Translations under genes and position numbers: made by a program
Part shown: one piece after another, positions 1 to 12,510 of the stretch
How positions within the stretch are numbered: the stretch's first letter is position 1
Layout: every line of letters starts with the position of its first letter
Assembly (NCBI RefSeq): GCF_010389155.1
Contig: NC_057768.1
Coordinates: 45,425,633 to 45,489,632, forward strand
Reading direction: 5' to 3'
Origin: Erigeron canadensis
Taxonomy: Eukaryota > Streptophyta > Magnoliopsida > Asterales > Asteraceae
Length of the DNA: 64,000 nucleotides
Notes under the pieces: generated by a model
Database searches by the model: none
What the model saw: only the letters and a program-made list of their open reading frames with translations
What the model was told of the DNA's origin: nothing

Positions 1-786
1 ACTTAACGAAACATAAACTTTCATCCATGTGATTTCATATTGACCGTGATTTTCCTTTATAAGAAGATAAATTTCAAGCTGCATCCTTTAATTTGACGGT
101 CGTTAACCGTGTTCTGTCAACCTCCTCATGTGCCTTTCACGTGAGGCTATTTATGTCATTTCATAAACTAAAATACCAAACTTTATATATTTTTCAATTA
201 CTGTACTTTTACATCTAATCAGAACGTCACTATTGACGCCACCACTCGCCATTGCCACTACCGTCATTATTACCCATCGCTACCATCACCACCAGATTGC
301 ACCGGTATGCCTTTGGTATTTAAAAATGAGTTACCTGTAGTGATTTTTGAATTTTTTATTTTTTGGCATTCTCTTAGTAAATTTTGCAGTATTCTATTAT
401 TCTTTATGAGTGGCATCCACTTTTAGTAAAGCACTAGGGATTTTCGTAAAAGTGAAGTTGCATCTTTTGAACGTAAATCAAATATAGCAAAAACCAACAC
501 AAGATTCAATTATAAATTCATTATCCCCGACAATTAAAAAACTATCTACTATGAAAAATCACATATACATACATTGATTGATACATATAATATAATCATT
601 ACCGTCTATTTCGAACTTCCTTTCGTTTGTGTCTCTCTCACATAAAGTTATTAACAATATATCAACGTGTGTATGAATCAATCCCACGTTCTTTCTCTCT
701 TCCCTATCTAATTCCACCCACTTTTTAACAGATTAATTATTTCATTCTATCGATCTCAACAAGATTTATCACATACATTTTGAATT
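1..786. other. upstream region of the UDP-xylose synthase gene
   Basis: No coding region was recognised. The sequence is AT-rich, with a short stretch of CCA/CCG trinucleotide-like low complexity near 235-300. The last 200 bases before the ATG at 787 are pyrimidine-rich and probably contain the promoter and 5' UTR. No single TATA box stands out. Confidence 0.4.
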
Positions 787-3700
787 ATGAATCCCGAAAC
801 TATTCAAAATGAAGACGGCCGGATAAATACCAAAAGGTTCTCGATTAAGGATCCAATCCGGTACGTGTTTCAAGCACAACGCATGTTGTTTTTGTTCATC
901 GGAATAGGCCTTGTAGCTCTCGTGTTCAATGTCGTTGTCATTCCTTCATCGTCGTTGCAAATGGAACACGATGTCCCAGTTGACACATTTCAGATTGCCG
1001 AGTCCATGTCCCTACCACCGCGCCGGATAGCCTACGAGCTCCACTACGATCATGCTAATCCGGGTTTGTAACCGAAATTCTTTACGTTTTAGTTTTTTTA
1101 ATTATATTAGTTTAGGGTTTATTACGTTATATATGTGTATCGTGACAACTTGATATATACAATCCATTATTAAGACTCTTGATACAAAACCATTATCAAT
1201 ATTTTATTAATACGATTTAATGATCATCATATATGAAAACAATGTAAAGAATAGCAAAATCAAAATAAAAAAGAGAGAGTTTGCATGGTGTCTCCGTTTA
1301 TGATGTTGTGTGTTCATACACATATATCCAACATATAGTCTTTAGGACTATAATCATTAATAATGTTTAAATATTATATCATAACACAAAGTAGTTGCCC
1401 TTCAAACATAAGAAATACAGTAAATACTTACTTATAATTAAACACTTTCTACTTGAAGTACTAAAAGGTCACTACAAACAATATTGCATTTGTTCACACT
1501 TTTAGGTGAGTGTGAACAAATTAAAAATTTTGTCACGCTTTTTAGTGTTTTTAATTTGTTTACACTCACCTAAAAGTGTGAACAAATGCAATATGATTTG
1601 TAGTGAGTTAACTATCTAAATATGTATGTAACTTGTACTATTTTGTTATTGTGTGGAGAAAGCTTTCATGATTCATTGTATGTAATTAACTTGCAACATT
1701 GAACACCTCATGTGAAAACCCGACTGGATGCTGATGTGGGGTCCCCTCGTTGTGACATGTACGTCTCAGATGTCCAACTGGATTGGATACTATAATAACT
1801 TTTGCAATATAGAAAGAAAATTCGTATACATTTCGCATTAGAGGTCCTAGCTACATATATATAAGCTATTGATTACGCGGCATTCAAAATTTGAAATCTA
1901 TGGAACTCCCTGATGACCAGAATGTGTCGAAAAGTAATTGTTGCCGCTACTGGCAACGATATTATGGAGTACATTTTAACAATTGCCGAATTTATATGTG
2001 ATTGTATTTATGCGTGCAGGTGGGAGGATTCCTCTTGGATTAAAGTCCAAGAGCTTGAGAGTGTTAGTGACAGGTGGGGCAGGGTTTGTGGGAAGCCATC
2101 TTGTAGATCGTTTGATGGCCCGTGGAGACTATGTTATTGTAGCCGATAACTTCTTTACGGGTCGTAAGGAGAACGTACTTCACCATCTTAGAAATCCTAG
2201 GTTTGAGCTGATTCGACACGACGTTGTTGAACCAATATTGTTGGAAGTCGATCAAATCTACCACCTTGCTTGCCCTGCTTCCCCTGTCCATTACAAATAC
2301 AACCCTGTCAAGACTATCATATCCTTTTTCAATTATAGTTAGTTGTTTATATATATATCTTTATATTTATATCTATGCTTAATAGGTAACATAAGAAAGC
2401 TTACAAGATAAACACACAAGTTTTATACGGAATCTATATATTGTGACAAGCATGTGAATAAGAAATGTGAGTTCTTGAAGCTTGATGTAAACTAAAAACC
2501 TCCTACAATGACATTTAGCTAATTTGAAGATTATTGAATTAAAGTTCATGTGAAAATCATTTCAATTGGAAAGCTATGAGAACCTTAAATTATAACTAGA
2601 TAATTTGATATGCTCAACTGTGAATGATATATGTAAACAAATTCATGTACATATGAGCAGATTAAGTTATACTCGTACTTAATATCACATATGTTTATAT
2701 CTAAATGGTTCTCGCATGAACTTGTACAAATGTCATTTCACTTCCACCTGATTGAGGGGAATTTTGAATTCCTAATAACATTAATTAATGCAAGTTAGGT
2801 TAGTATATGTTGATTTGGGGCTTGTGACATAACAATTGTTTTATGTTTGCAATCCTTAATGGACATGGATTTCACAAGACGAATGTGGTGGGAACATTAA
2901 ACATGCTAGGACTTGCAAAGAGGATCAATGCACGATTTTTGCTAACGAGTACCAGTGAGGTTTATGGTGATCCCCTTGAACATCCTCAAGTCGAGACGTA
3001 TTGGGGCAACGTTAACCCCATTGGTGAGTCTCCATGCCTCTAGATTATCTTAAGTAAATAGATATATTTACGAACCCTTGTCATTTTCTATGTATAACCA
3101 AACATATCATTGAACCCTTTTATATGGGCTAATTCAATATGGGTGCATGTACGTTTATTTTAGGCGTTAGAAGCTGTTATGATGAAGGGAAGCGTGTTGC
3201 TGAGACCCTCACCATGGACTACGATAGAGGCCTTAACATTGAGGTTCAACTCTACATATAGTCTTTCAATCTTCACCGGAATTGAAGCAGCAAAACCATA
3301 TCATATTAATCTGTTAATTAAAAACTGACCACTTTTAAATAAACAAGAAATGTCCCTCATCATTTAATTCACAACCTTTTGATTGATGGGTCACTTTTGT
3401 TAGACATTTTGTTTTGGAGACTAGAATTCACAACCTTTTGATTGATGGTGTTGGGTCATGGGTAACTTTTGCTAGACCAAAAGCATTTTGCTTCTCTACC
3501 TACTTTCTTGTTGTTTAACCTTTGCATAAAAAGGGCTTTAATTCTGTATCAAATCACGCCTTTTTCAGGTTAGAATAGCTCGGATTTTCAACACATACGG
3601 GCCAAGAATGTGCCTTGATGATGGACGTGTTGTTAGCAATTTTGTAGCTCAGGTTAATTCATATATATTTAGAAACTCGATCATTTTTATTACTAGATCA

Positions 3701-4672
3701 CGTACTACTAGTTATAGTACATTCTAACCATTGTACCTTTATGCATAAATCAATTAGGCCTTGAGGAAGGAACCGATGACTGTTTATGGTGACGGAAAGC
3801 AAACCAGGAGCTTCCAATACGTATCCGACCTGGTAATTAGCTCTAGTGTTAGCCCTTTGTCGCCTTTTTCGAAACCTTATATATGTGAATTGTAAAACTT
3901 TGAATTATAGTAAGAAAACTGATGAATTGAAGAGCTGCAGGTAGAAGGATTAATGAGACTAATGGAGGGTGAACATGTTGGACCGTTTAATCTCGGCAAT
4001 CCTGGTGAATTTACCATGCTTGAACTCGCAAAGGTATCATTCCTAATCTTCATACATACATACATACTGTGAAATTAAATGCTCGATTAAGTATTTGACT
4101 CTCCATACATCTTTGGCTAATACCAATTGATCATAAATCAACCGTCACCATGTGACCATGTGGGTCAACAAATGAAAGCTGCAAGTCACATGTTCAAATT
4201 TTATCAAATGCAAGTATAGAAACTATATTTTGTGATCCATGTGTGAGAATGGTGTGTAACCGAGCATGAGTTCTATGCAGTATGCGCTCTGGGTACTAAG
4301 ACGGTGCATGAGCTATATATATATATATATATGAGAAGCATAAATCCCAATAGGCCTAATTTGTACAATAATTAACATATTCGAAACACGAAAATATGAA
4401 CATAAATATATGGTTATGGCATATATATGTAGGTGGTGCAAGATACAATTGATTCGAATGCAAAGATAGAGTTCAGGCCAAACACGGAAGACGATCCTCA
4501 CAAAAGGAAACCAGATATTTCGAGAGCTAAAGAACTTCTTGGGTGGCAGCCAATGGTGCCACTAAGGGAAGGACTTCCAATGATGGTATCGGATTTCAGG
4601 CAACGCCTATTTGGTGACCTGAAAGATCATGGAGGCGGTAGCACTACTACAAGCAAGTTTTCATCGGTCTAA
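787..4672 (+). CDS. UXS: UDP-glucuronate decarboxylase (UDP-xylose synthase), membrane-anchored type
   Basis: This enzyme converts UDP-glucuronate to UDP-xylose in the Golgi lumen, the donor for xylan and other wall polymers. Exons are 787-1063, 2020-2318, 2876-3023, 3164-3243, 3569-3652, 3758-3832, 3941-4033 and 4433-4672, giving 431 residues, close to the roughly 440 of plant type II UXS proteins. Visible features are a basic N-terminus, one membrane segment at about residues 33-52, the NAD-binding GGAGFVG at 111-117, TSTSEVYGD at about 216-224, and the catalytic YxxxK as Y247/K251. The membrane anchor argues for the Golgi class (Arabidopsis UXS2/UXS4-like) rather than the cytosolic class. 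All junctions keep frame. Intron 2 is an AT-AC U12-type intron, and intron 1 holds a MITE. Family assignment is near certain; the exact paralogue is not. Confidence 0.95.
1470..1605. mobile_element. 136-bp MITE with CACTA-like ends in UXS intron 1
   Basis: The element starts CACTACAAAC and ends with the near-complementary GATTTGTAGTG. It folds back over almost its whole length: the arms 1470-1530 and 1547-1605 are near-perfect inverted repeats around a short AT-rich loop. CACTAC ends are typical of non-autonomous CACTA elements, which make 3-bp target duplications. The flanking trinucleotides (ggt and agt) do not match exactly. It lies wholly inside the intron. Confidence 0.75.
2319..2875 (+). 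other. U12-type AT-AC intron of the UXS gene
   Basis: The exon ends ...AAG ACT ATC and resumes AAG ACG AAT, giving the family-conserved VKTI/KTNVVGT with no extra residues. The 557-bp intron starts ATATCCTTTT, the full minor-spliceosome donor consensus. It ends TTTCAC, and has a branch-site match TCCTTAAT at 2853-2860, about 16 nt before the acceptor. No GT-AG pair would keep the conserved protein. The intron is phase 0. Confidence 0.93.
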
Positions 4673-5332
4673 TTAAGGCTTGGTTCGTTTTGGTAATTGG
4701 AGGTTAATTAATTAGGTTTAGAAAAGAGGCCATTATAACCAAAGGAAGAATATAATGAGAGAAAGCTGATGAGGCCAGGTTTTGTCAAAAAAAAATATAA
4801 AATAAATTGATCAACGAAAGAAAAAACAAGTTTATAGAACATGTATTTTGTATCATATATAGATAAGAAGATACATATAGGGATAATCAAAGAAATAAAG
4901 GATAAAAACTAAATACTACCCAAAACTACACATATCTATGTGTTTGTATATGTATATGTGCAACTGAACTCGTGTGTATTTCATGATGGATCTTATCTTA
5001 TGTATCATACATATATGTCGTGCGTAGAAATGTTATGATTCTTCTTTATTTACATTTTATAATACCGTTTTAGCTAATGGTCTAGCTAGTACGTGTTGTT
5101 GGTTTTGTATGTGTCACTTGGAACTGAGAATTTGTATACCTCTAATTGACCGTCTCCAACTTGAGGATTTTGTGTACAAACTAATGAGTTTTAGTAATAA
5201 GTTCATGCTTTCTAATAAAATAAAATAAAACTACTAGTCTCAATTCTTAAGTTTCCTCTCCATTATTTATGCCCAATTCACTGAATTCAGTGAATTAGTG
5301 GGTTGCCCTGGAAAAGCCACTTGGATATTTGG
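4673..5332. other. 3' flank of UXS and intergenic DNA
   Basis: No gene was seen. The 3' UTR probably runs several hundred bases. AATAAA-like motifs cluster at about 5213-5230, followed by ordinary AT-rich intergenic sequence. Confidence 0.4.
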
Positions 5333-5619
5333 ATCAGATTACCAGGCCCAGTGGCTCATATATCAAAGGCCCAGTGTTAAGCTCAATAATCTTCGGACGC
5401 AAATATTAAAAAGTGTGAATCAAAGAAACTTTCAATATGGTGATTGGCTTGAGTCAGATCATGTCGATTTAGCTGGAAGATCAAACCATCGATGCGATTT
5501 CACAAGTTAGAAATTACCTCGAAGGCTCGTATATCATGTTGAAAATCACTTGTATCAGATTACCAGGTCCAGTGGCCCACATAACAAAGGCCCAATATTA
5601 AGCCCAAAAATTTTCGGAC
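5333..5619. repeat. direct repeat of about 66 bp, 221 bp apart
   Basis: The segment beginning ATCAGATTACCAGG at 5333-5398 recurs at 5554-5619 with about 85% identity, including the shared run AAAGGCCCA and the end TTCGGAC. A different block from between the copies (5475-5520, around AACCATCGATGCGAT) has a diverged relative at 6283-6327. The area is therefore a mosaic of duplicated non-coding pieces. No coding sense was found. Confidence 0.65.
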
Positions 5620-5628
5620 TCACATGTT

Positions 5629-6016
5629 CAATTCGATATACTTTTAACGACTTTTTAATTTTCGTTTTTTTTCCCTTGTACTTGTGTACTTACACATGTG
5701 TAGGATCTTTGTTTTCACATTTAAATTAGTAAATAACTATATGTGCACAACAATGAAGGTTAAATGAGGAGTCCGTCAATCCATGACGGAGCCATGGTGG
5801 ACAAGGGCGAAGCCCGTTAGATAGATCACCCATCACCGATCTCCCCCTATGACCTCCTCAATGACATATCACCCCACCAGCTACCCATTATGAATATCCT
5901 TAATGGCGAAGCCCGTTCCGATTCACAATTTTCGTTCAACTTACACATGTGCAAGTTATGTGTAAGTATCAAAAAGAAAACGAAAATTAAAAAATAATCA
6001 AAAGTATATCGAATTG
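5629..6016. mobile_element. foldback element with about 74-bp inverted arms
   Basis: The left arm (5629-5702, starting CAATTCGATATACTTTT) is the inverse of the right arm (5943-6016). The arms enclose about 240 bp with two GGCGAAGCCCGTT motifs. Sequence just outside and within the right arm (about 5975-6054) is the reverse of a stretch at 8607-8680 inside the MIEL1 intron, so both belong to one repeat family. No clear target duplication was found. Confidence 0.65.
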
Positions 6017-6060
6017 CATTTCTAATGAAAGAGAACGAAATTTTAAGACTACCCATACTT

Positions 6061-7317
6061 TTTATTTTATCTAACAATTTACGGTTTGTGAGATAAAATA
6101 TTTTGAATAATTTGGATGAATTTTTTTATTTAATTGAAGAGAGAAAAAGGTAGAAGAAAATATGTGGCTCACATTTGTTCCTGAGTTTTTTTTTATTTAT
6201 GAGTTCTCAAAATAACTCACTCCTACTTCGCTACGACCATACATATGAAAAATGGCTCGTGGCAATTTTTATCGTTTTAACAGGAAGAGCGAACCATCAA
6301 TGCGATAGTACAAGTTAGAAGTTGCCTTGTATAACAACTGATCATCACCCTAAAAAGATTGAGTACGGCTTGATATCAAATCGTTTCTAAGCCAATAGAC
6401 GAGCGATAACAAACAAACCATACAGGTTTTAGATTCACAATGTTTTAACGTTTCCATCTTGTTAGCTACAATATGGGTTTAACCCTTGCACAGATAATTA
6501 CAAAACCTGATGAAATCATATTTTTGTACATGATAAAACTGAGAATCGTGGTGGTTAAGAAAATGTTTTTTAGATTCACCAATATATTACCATTAATTTA
6601 TCCATTACGAGTATTATTTAGTTGAAAATTTTTACTTTTGAAAACAAACAATGACTAGAAATGTGTGCCTAAAAATGGATTCAGGACGTTAAAGATAATT
6701 TGCTACATTCATATTTAAAATTCTACACATGCCTGGTATTGTTAAAGTTTTAATTATTATCTTGTTCACGCATTTACTTAAACAAAATTAGTAGGACTGA
6801 CGGACAAACCTATAAGAATAGGAAAAAGAAATAAATAAAAAAAGAATGCTTATTGTAGATTGACTTCACTCTTCCTCCTATTGGCTAACAGGTGAGGTGG
6901 GTGGGTCCCATGTCAAAGTCAGATACCTTATCTTTTCCTTTTTTTTTTCCTTCCGTTTGTAGCAAGTCGCATATAAACACACTACACCATTTTTCCTTTC
7001 TATTATTTGATTTATTACAAACTTGTAATTTACGTTCACAACTTGACATATATCATGGAAAGTATAAAGGATTTTAATTTCATAAAAAAATACACGTATA
7101 AATCATTTCATTCGTATATATATTTATATAAAGTGAGAATGTGTGATTAATCTAAACAAACATTAGATGTATAAAAACACTAAAATAATAGTGTATTATT
7201 GTAATGACAAATAGATAGAGATAGATAGATAGTTAGAGGAGGAGGAGTGAACAATTGGACAAAAGCGCAATATATATAAAACTCACATCTGAACCAATTA
7301 GTCTGTCCTGCAAAATC
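6061..7317. other. intergenic DNA and MIEL1 promoter region
   Basis: Apart from the 6283-6327 repeat piece, no feature was recognised. The final 300 bases are AT-rich, with a short GATA tandem at about 7211-7231, and lead to the ATG at 7318. Confidence 0.35.
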
Positions 7318-10300
7318 ATGGCGGAACGCCTGGATTATGGGAAGCTGAGTTATGGGTCCGTATATATTCATTTCCATTCCATCTTTATCTCTAAACAAAA
7401 TTTTATTTTTTTATTGCGCTTGATTTATATCTGAAAAACTATATAATATATATAATGTTGAATGTATATTCGTAGATGTAAGCATTATAGGAGAAGATGT
7501 ATGATTCGAGCACCCTGTTGCAACGAAATCTATGGTTGTCGACATTGTCATAATGAATCTACGGTACTAATTATATATATATATATCTATCTTTCCTTCA
7601 TTTTACTTTGTTCTTGTTTCCTTCAAAGTATCCACACACATATATGTTTACAGTTAGTATATAGTATCATAGATCTATATAGGCCTGGCAAAACTTACCC
7701 AAACAAGAAAATTTAATTGGGTAAGTTTGGGCAACTTTTTCAGTGATGTGGGTATATATGGGCACCCTTAAATTCCTTGTGCGGGTCTAATTTTCTCATC
7801 AGAAGTCAACATCTTTGAGTTTGATTTTCTTGTATTTGATGTTGGCGGCGAAACTGTGGTTGATGGGTAGTGGGCAGTGGTCACGGTCATGGGCGGTACT
7901 AAGGGGGATAGGTTTTTAACATTTTGCCTCCTTATAAGTTTTCTAAATTTGTCCCCTTTAAAATTTTTTCCTCGTACCGGCTCTGGTCACGGTGGTGGTT
8001 GGACCGTCGATTCATGGCGGGTGGACCTTCGATCCATGGTGGTGATGGTGGTTGGAACGTTGAAGACTTGAAGCTTATGTTTTGGTGGTCGTCAGTGATG
8101 TCATCAGAGATGTTGGTCCATGGATGTTGGTCCATGGTGAACCAGGGAAGATGAAGATATATATATATATTATAAATGTATAGATATTATTACTATAGAG
8201 AGAGAAACGTAAAAGATGGGAAAATGTTATTGTACGTAACAAATGAAAGAGGATTAAGATTTCTATGTATGTGGGGTACTCAAAATATATGTACCATTTC
8301 CTTAAAAAAAATATATATGTACTATTTTTTTTATTTTTTTTTATCATTTTTTTAAAAGGAATATGAGTATGATATCTATATCTATATAATATTATAAAGC
8401 AGATCTCCTCTGTTTACATTTTAAGTTTCAACATTTACTTTTTCAAAATGTTCATATTTCAATTCTATATTTACCTAACATCCTTTCTCTTTCCTCGAAT
8501 CTCAACCAACCATTTGTTTTCTCTCTCTTCCATAAATCATTTATTCCTCCAATTCATTCAAAATCTTTTATTTCAAAACCGTACATCAATAAATTGTAAA
8601 AATTATATGGCTAGTCTTAAAATTTCATGCTCTTTCATTAGAGATGTCATTCGATATACTTTCGACGAATTTTTAAATCCGAGGGTGGAGCCCGTACGGC
8701 TAAAGCATTTGGCTATCACACTCTATGACCTATCACCCACATCATCTCACCGCCACAACGCGCGGGTACTTGCTCTCGTATGTACTATAGTGTATTTACT
8801 TTCAGTATTATATACTCATTTCACTTTCAATTTAATTCAATTAAGATACTTAATAAAATAGAATTATCATATAAAAGTAAACTTTTCAATTTGGGTTAAG
8901 GTTTTGCCCGGATTAGTCTTAGCTTCAAAATTTGGGTTGTAGAAGAAAACAAAATGTGGGTTGACCCGCACCCAACCCGCTTTGACCCGCACCCATTTGA
9001 CTCGCATTCTGAAAATGATCCGCTTGGACCTGCACCCGTTTCGACCCGTACCCGTTTTGACCCGTTATCCAAACCCGCCCGCCCCGCCCCTTTTGCCAGG
9101 TATAGATCTATACGTTACTAGGAAAATTAATTAACTAATTGTTGTGTCTCCTCAGAACATGTTGAAGAGTCCATCTGATCGACATGATCTTGTTCGATAT
9201 GATGTCAAACAAGTATGTTTCCTGATACATAACTTATACTAGCTTATTTAAGTGTTGTCTATGCTTTAATTCCTGTTGTGATGAGATTCGTGATGTTTCA
9301 GGTTATTTGTTTGGTTTGTGACACCGAGCAGCCGGTATGTTTCTGTGGCTCAAAATGTAACTAATTGTTTGTTACTATTTTTTCTTTTCCCTTCCCACTG
9401 TTTTATTGGATTTACTAGTGTTTGTATCTGTATCTAGGCTGCTCGTCTCTGCACAAACTGCGGTGTCAATATGGGGGAGTATTTTTGTGACATTTGCAAA
9501 TTCTATGATGATGATGTATGCACTCAATCCTAAATTTATACAACTACTTTTAGATTCTATTAGTAGGTTTCTGATCTCACTGACCGATGCTAACTTTCCA
9601 TTGCAGACCCAAAAGCAGCAGTTCCACTGCGATGATTGTGGCATTTGCAGGTTAGTGTATGTGGATAAAGATTGCATAATCTCTGTTTAGTTCTTTATTG
9701 ATTTGTCAAATAACGATTTTTAGCAAGTTAATTGGTGTTCTTTATGTCTCATCCTAGTTCTATACGTTTTATTTTGTTCAGAGTTGGCGGTCGTGAGAAC
9801 TTTTTCCATTGCAAGAAGTGTGGTATGCATTACCTTGACCAATTCGGGTTTGATCTGTTTATTTTCATAGTGGCCTGAGCTTTAAATTTAACACATTGTT
9901 GGCACTTGCAATAGCTCATATATTACCGCATATGCCTTAGTCCCATCAATAAGAGTCTACATTTGACTTTTGGGTGTATACTAAGTCCATTTTGCCATCA
10001 TGCTATATCGCTCGGGCATGTCTATTGTAGTACATGCTTCAAATTTCTGTCAGAATCTTTATCTGTTTATGCTGTTTGATTATCAGGATCATGCTATGCT
10101 TTAAGTCTACGTAACAATCATTCATGTGTTGAAAACTCTATGCATCATCACTGTCCTATATGTTATGAGGTTATCTGCCTTTCCATTCTCCCTTTTTATT
10201 TTATGCATTACCACTCTTGGTCTTTGGAGAACATGTGAGTTTTAATATTCGTAACTCTGCATTTACAGTATTTATTCGACTCGCTAAAAGACACAACTGT

Positions 10301-10908
10301 TATGAATTGTGGGCACACAATGCACTCTGAATGTTGCAGCGAAATGATCCGGCGTAATAAGTATGCATTTTGTAGCATTCTCGTTGTTCAATTACTTATC
10401 ATGTAAAAAAATGTTAAATTCTTAAACTTTCTTCTACAGATTCTCATGTCCTATATGCTCCAAGTCAGTAATGGATATGTCTTTGATTTGGGAGAGACTA
10501 GACAAGGAGGTATGTCTATTGAACCAATGCTTGTGAAATAATCTAATTTCAGGTTTACTTTGAGGAGGAATTGTCATTATTATTGCTTTAGTTTTTTCTG
10601 CAAGTTTTGAACAACATTTCTTGATCATCCTTCGATCCCATATGTTTTGTTCTTTTATGTTACCAGATTGAAGCTACGGTCATGCCTGAAGATTACCGGC
10701 AAAAGAAGGTACTACCCTGCAAAACTTAGTAAATACATTGAAACAGAACTCGTTGTATAAACGGTGAAATTTGCAGGTTTGGATCCTATGTAACGACTGC
10801 AATGACACCACCGAAGTTATCTTCCATATAGTTGGGCAGAAATGTGGCCACTGCAGATCTTATAACACCCGAACCATCTCCCCTCCCATTCTTCTTCAAG
10901 AATCATGA
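7318..10908 (+). CDS. MIEL1: CHY zinc-finger / RING E3 ubiquitin ligase, MIEL1/RZFP34-like
   Basis: This is a predicted RING-H2 ubiquitin ligase. Relatives target MYB transcription factors (MIEL1) or act in ABA signalling (RZFP34/CHYR1). Exons are 7318-7355, 7476-7563, 9156-9212, 9302-9334, 9438-9515, 9607-9650, 9782-9822, 10087-10169, 10269-10360, 10440-10509, 10667-10708 and 10777-10908, giving 265 residues, almost exactly the Arabidopsis MIEL1 length. From the N-terminus there is a CHY finger (C14, then HYRRRC, APCC, CRHCH), a CTCHY finger with HCDDCGIC and NFFHCKKCG, a RING at about 149-191 (CPIC...CGHTMH...CPIC), and a C-terminal zinc ribbon (CNDC...CGHC). All junctions keep frame. The exon 1 donor (GTCCGT) is weak. 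Intron 2 (1.6 kb) is inflated by nested transposons. Confidence 0.95.
7888..7985. mobile_element. 98-bp hAT-type MITE nested in the larger element
   Basis: The termini CATGGGCGGTACTAAG and CTCGTACCGGCTCTG form imperfect inverted repeats. They are flanked by a perfect 8-bp duplication GTCACGGT (7880-7887 and 7986-7993). The ends resemble those of the MITE at 12511-12712 (core GGCGGTAC), so the two are probably one family. Confidence 0.82.
8381..8779 (+). mobile_element. Helitron-like non-autonomous fragment
   Basis: It begins after an A with TCTATATAATATTATAAAGC, typical of plant Helitron 5' ends. Near 8750-8770 it has the GC-rich CCGCCACAACGCGCGGG that resembles the 3'-terminal hairpin. The expected CTAGT end is not intact (CTCGT is present), so the 3' border is approximate. 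It shares a module of about 75 bp with the foldback element at 5629-6054. Confidence 0.5.
8961..9080. repeat. short degenerate GACCCGCACCC repeats near the hAT right end
   Basis: Six or seven irregular copies of a 12-20 bp unit (TTGACCCGCACCC and variants) lie just inside the right terminus. Such subterminal arrays are usual in hAT elements and may be transposase-binding sites. Confidence 0.6.
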
Positions 10909-12502
10909 TGGCAGGCAGAAAATAAAACTCCGATCAATGGAAACTCTGTTGGTTGGGTTTGTATAAACATCATTTTTTAATGTAATTCTTTCTCCACTTG
11001 TATGTGGATTAAGTTAAACTTAAACTGGCCCAGTAAAATGACTGGTTATATTGAACACATTGGCTTCTTCTCGTATGTAATGGGTAGACTATAAACCAAC
11101 CATTTGGTCTAGTGACATTCACTAAGTAATGTTTTGTCTCATGAAGCAATAGGTGTTCAGTTTGATTCTGCTTAGAACTTTGGTTGCTAGGTTTTTTTCT
11201 CTGTTACATATATTAAGATTTAGAAAAATCAGTGAATGGCCTTATGGGTTATGGTCGATTGGGTTGTAAGATGTTTGATCCTTGTAATACAAATACAACC
11301 AAATCGTTTTTTTTTCTTTGTTCTGGTTCCAAATCTTTTTGTGGTTCATGTCCATTCTAGGACAAATCATTGTTAAAAAGGGTTGTACCAGAGGGATTTG
11401 GTTATGACAATGTTCGTGATGACCAGTCAACCAAGATTGTTAACATGTATAGATGTGTGTGATATTATAGGTTCTGGAGAAAAATAAAATTGTTTTAATG
11501 GATCCTATTCATACCTTATTACCTGACTTGAAATGGCTTTTTCTTAATTTTTTGTTTGTTGTCCCACCCACCAAGGATAACCAGTGACCTGAAGGATAAC
11601 AAGTGAACCTGAAGTTCTGAAGTATGGGCAAAAAATCAGTATTGGGACTCAAACTAATGACCTCCCATAGAAAGGTAACACAGTTTTTTAAAGGAACAAG
11701 TGGCCTGTTGGCAAGATAACAAGTGAATATGAAGCTGAGAAACCACAAGGTTGGTAAGTGTCTAGTTATAACTAGTCATCGTTCATATCATGCCTATGTT
11801 ATCAACTTTGGTGTAATGAAGGGCTGAATTTGTATATGAATATGGGGTAATAGAATATGAGTATAAACTAGTATATGTTAATATAATCTCACGCACAAAT
11901 AATGTGGTTAAAACTTGGCTGTGCCTCTTTCGGGTCCTAGGGCATTGCCTATTGATACGGGTGAGAATCTGCAATGCCTACCGTGGGGCACTCCCTTATT
12001 AGCGAGTGTTGGGGCCCTGTGGGTGCTGACTATAGTTGACATAAAGCTTGATCCGCACGTAGCCTGATCAGCATCGTTGACATTTTATTATAAAAACTTC
12101 TAACATATTATGTCTGTCGTAACTGATTTGTAACTTCTGAAAACTGGTTTTGGACCATTTTAATTGTCATGTCAATAAACTTTGGGTTTCATGTATGTCT
12201 GTAATACAAACACCAATTTCAATCTCTTTGACAACCTGGTTCTTGTTTTAGAAACAAACTGGTGTTTTATGAGTCAAATGAAGCCAATAAGCAATCAGGC
12301 AATCCTAAAACAAAACTTGTGTAATCCAGGAAATCAATGGTTGAATTATCATTTTCTTTTTTTTCTTTTAAAAGTGATCACACCATACAATGAGATATTA
12401 AGACAATTGAAATCTACAACTTATAGTATCCAATTAAGTCAGTTGAAATCATCTTTATAGTTCAAAAAGCTAATGGCCTTTTCAACAAAAGGTTATTGAT
12501 TA
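10909..12502. other. MIEL1 3' flank and intergenic DNA
   Basis: No gene was recognised. A stretch at about 11500-11780 has weak SINE-like character on the minus strand but is not convincing. The remainder is ordinary AT-rich intergenic sequence. Confidence 0.35.
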
Positions 12503-12510
12503 TGAGTCAT

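Larger units (their letters stand above)
7680..9102. mobile_element. hAT-like transposon in MIEL1 intron 2 (carrier of nested insertions)
   Basis: The ends are TAGGCCTGGCAAAA and TTTTGCCAGGTA. They are flanked by a perfect 10-bp direct repeat TAGATCTATA (7670-7679 and 9103-9112), which contains an 8-bp hAT-sized duplication. Subterminal DNA has short GGGT/ACCC-type repeats on both sides. No transposase reading frame survives. The 1.4-kb size is largely due to a MITE (7888-7985) and a Helitron-like piece (8381-8779) inserted later. Confidence 0.75.

Noticed and set aside
7877..8154. Overlapping Gly/Trp-rich frames in the MIEL1 intron
   Set aside because: They cross MITE borders and GGT-rich low-complexity DNA, so they are chance frames.
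11500..11780. Minus-strand GTTTGAGTCCC resembling a SINE B box
   Set aside because: No matching A box, tail or target duplication could be found.
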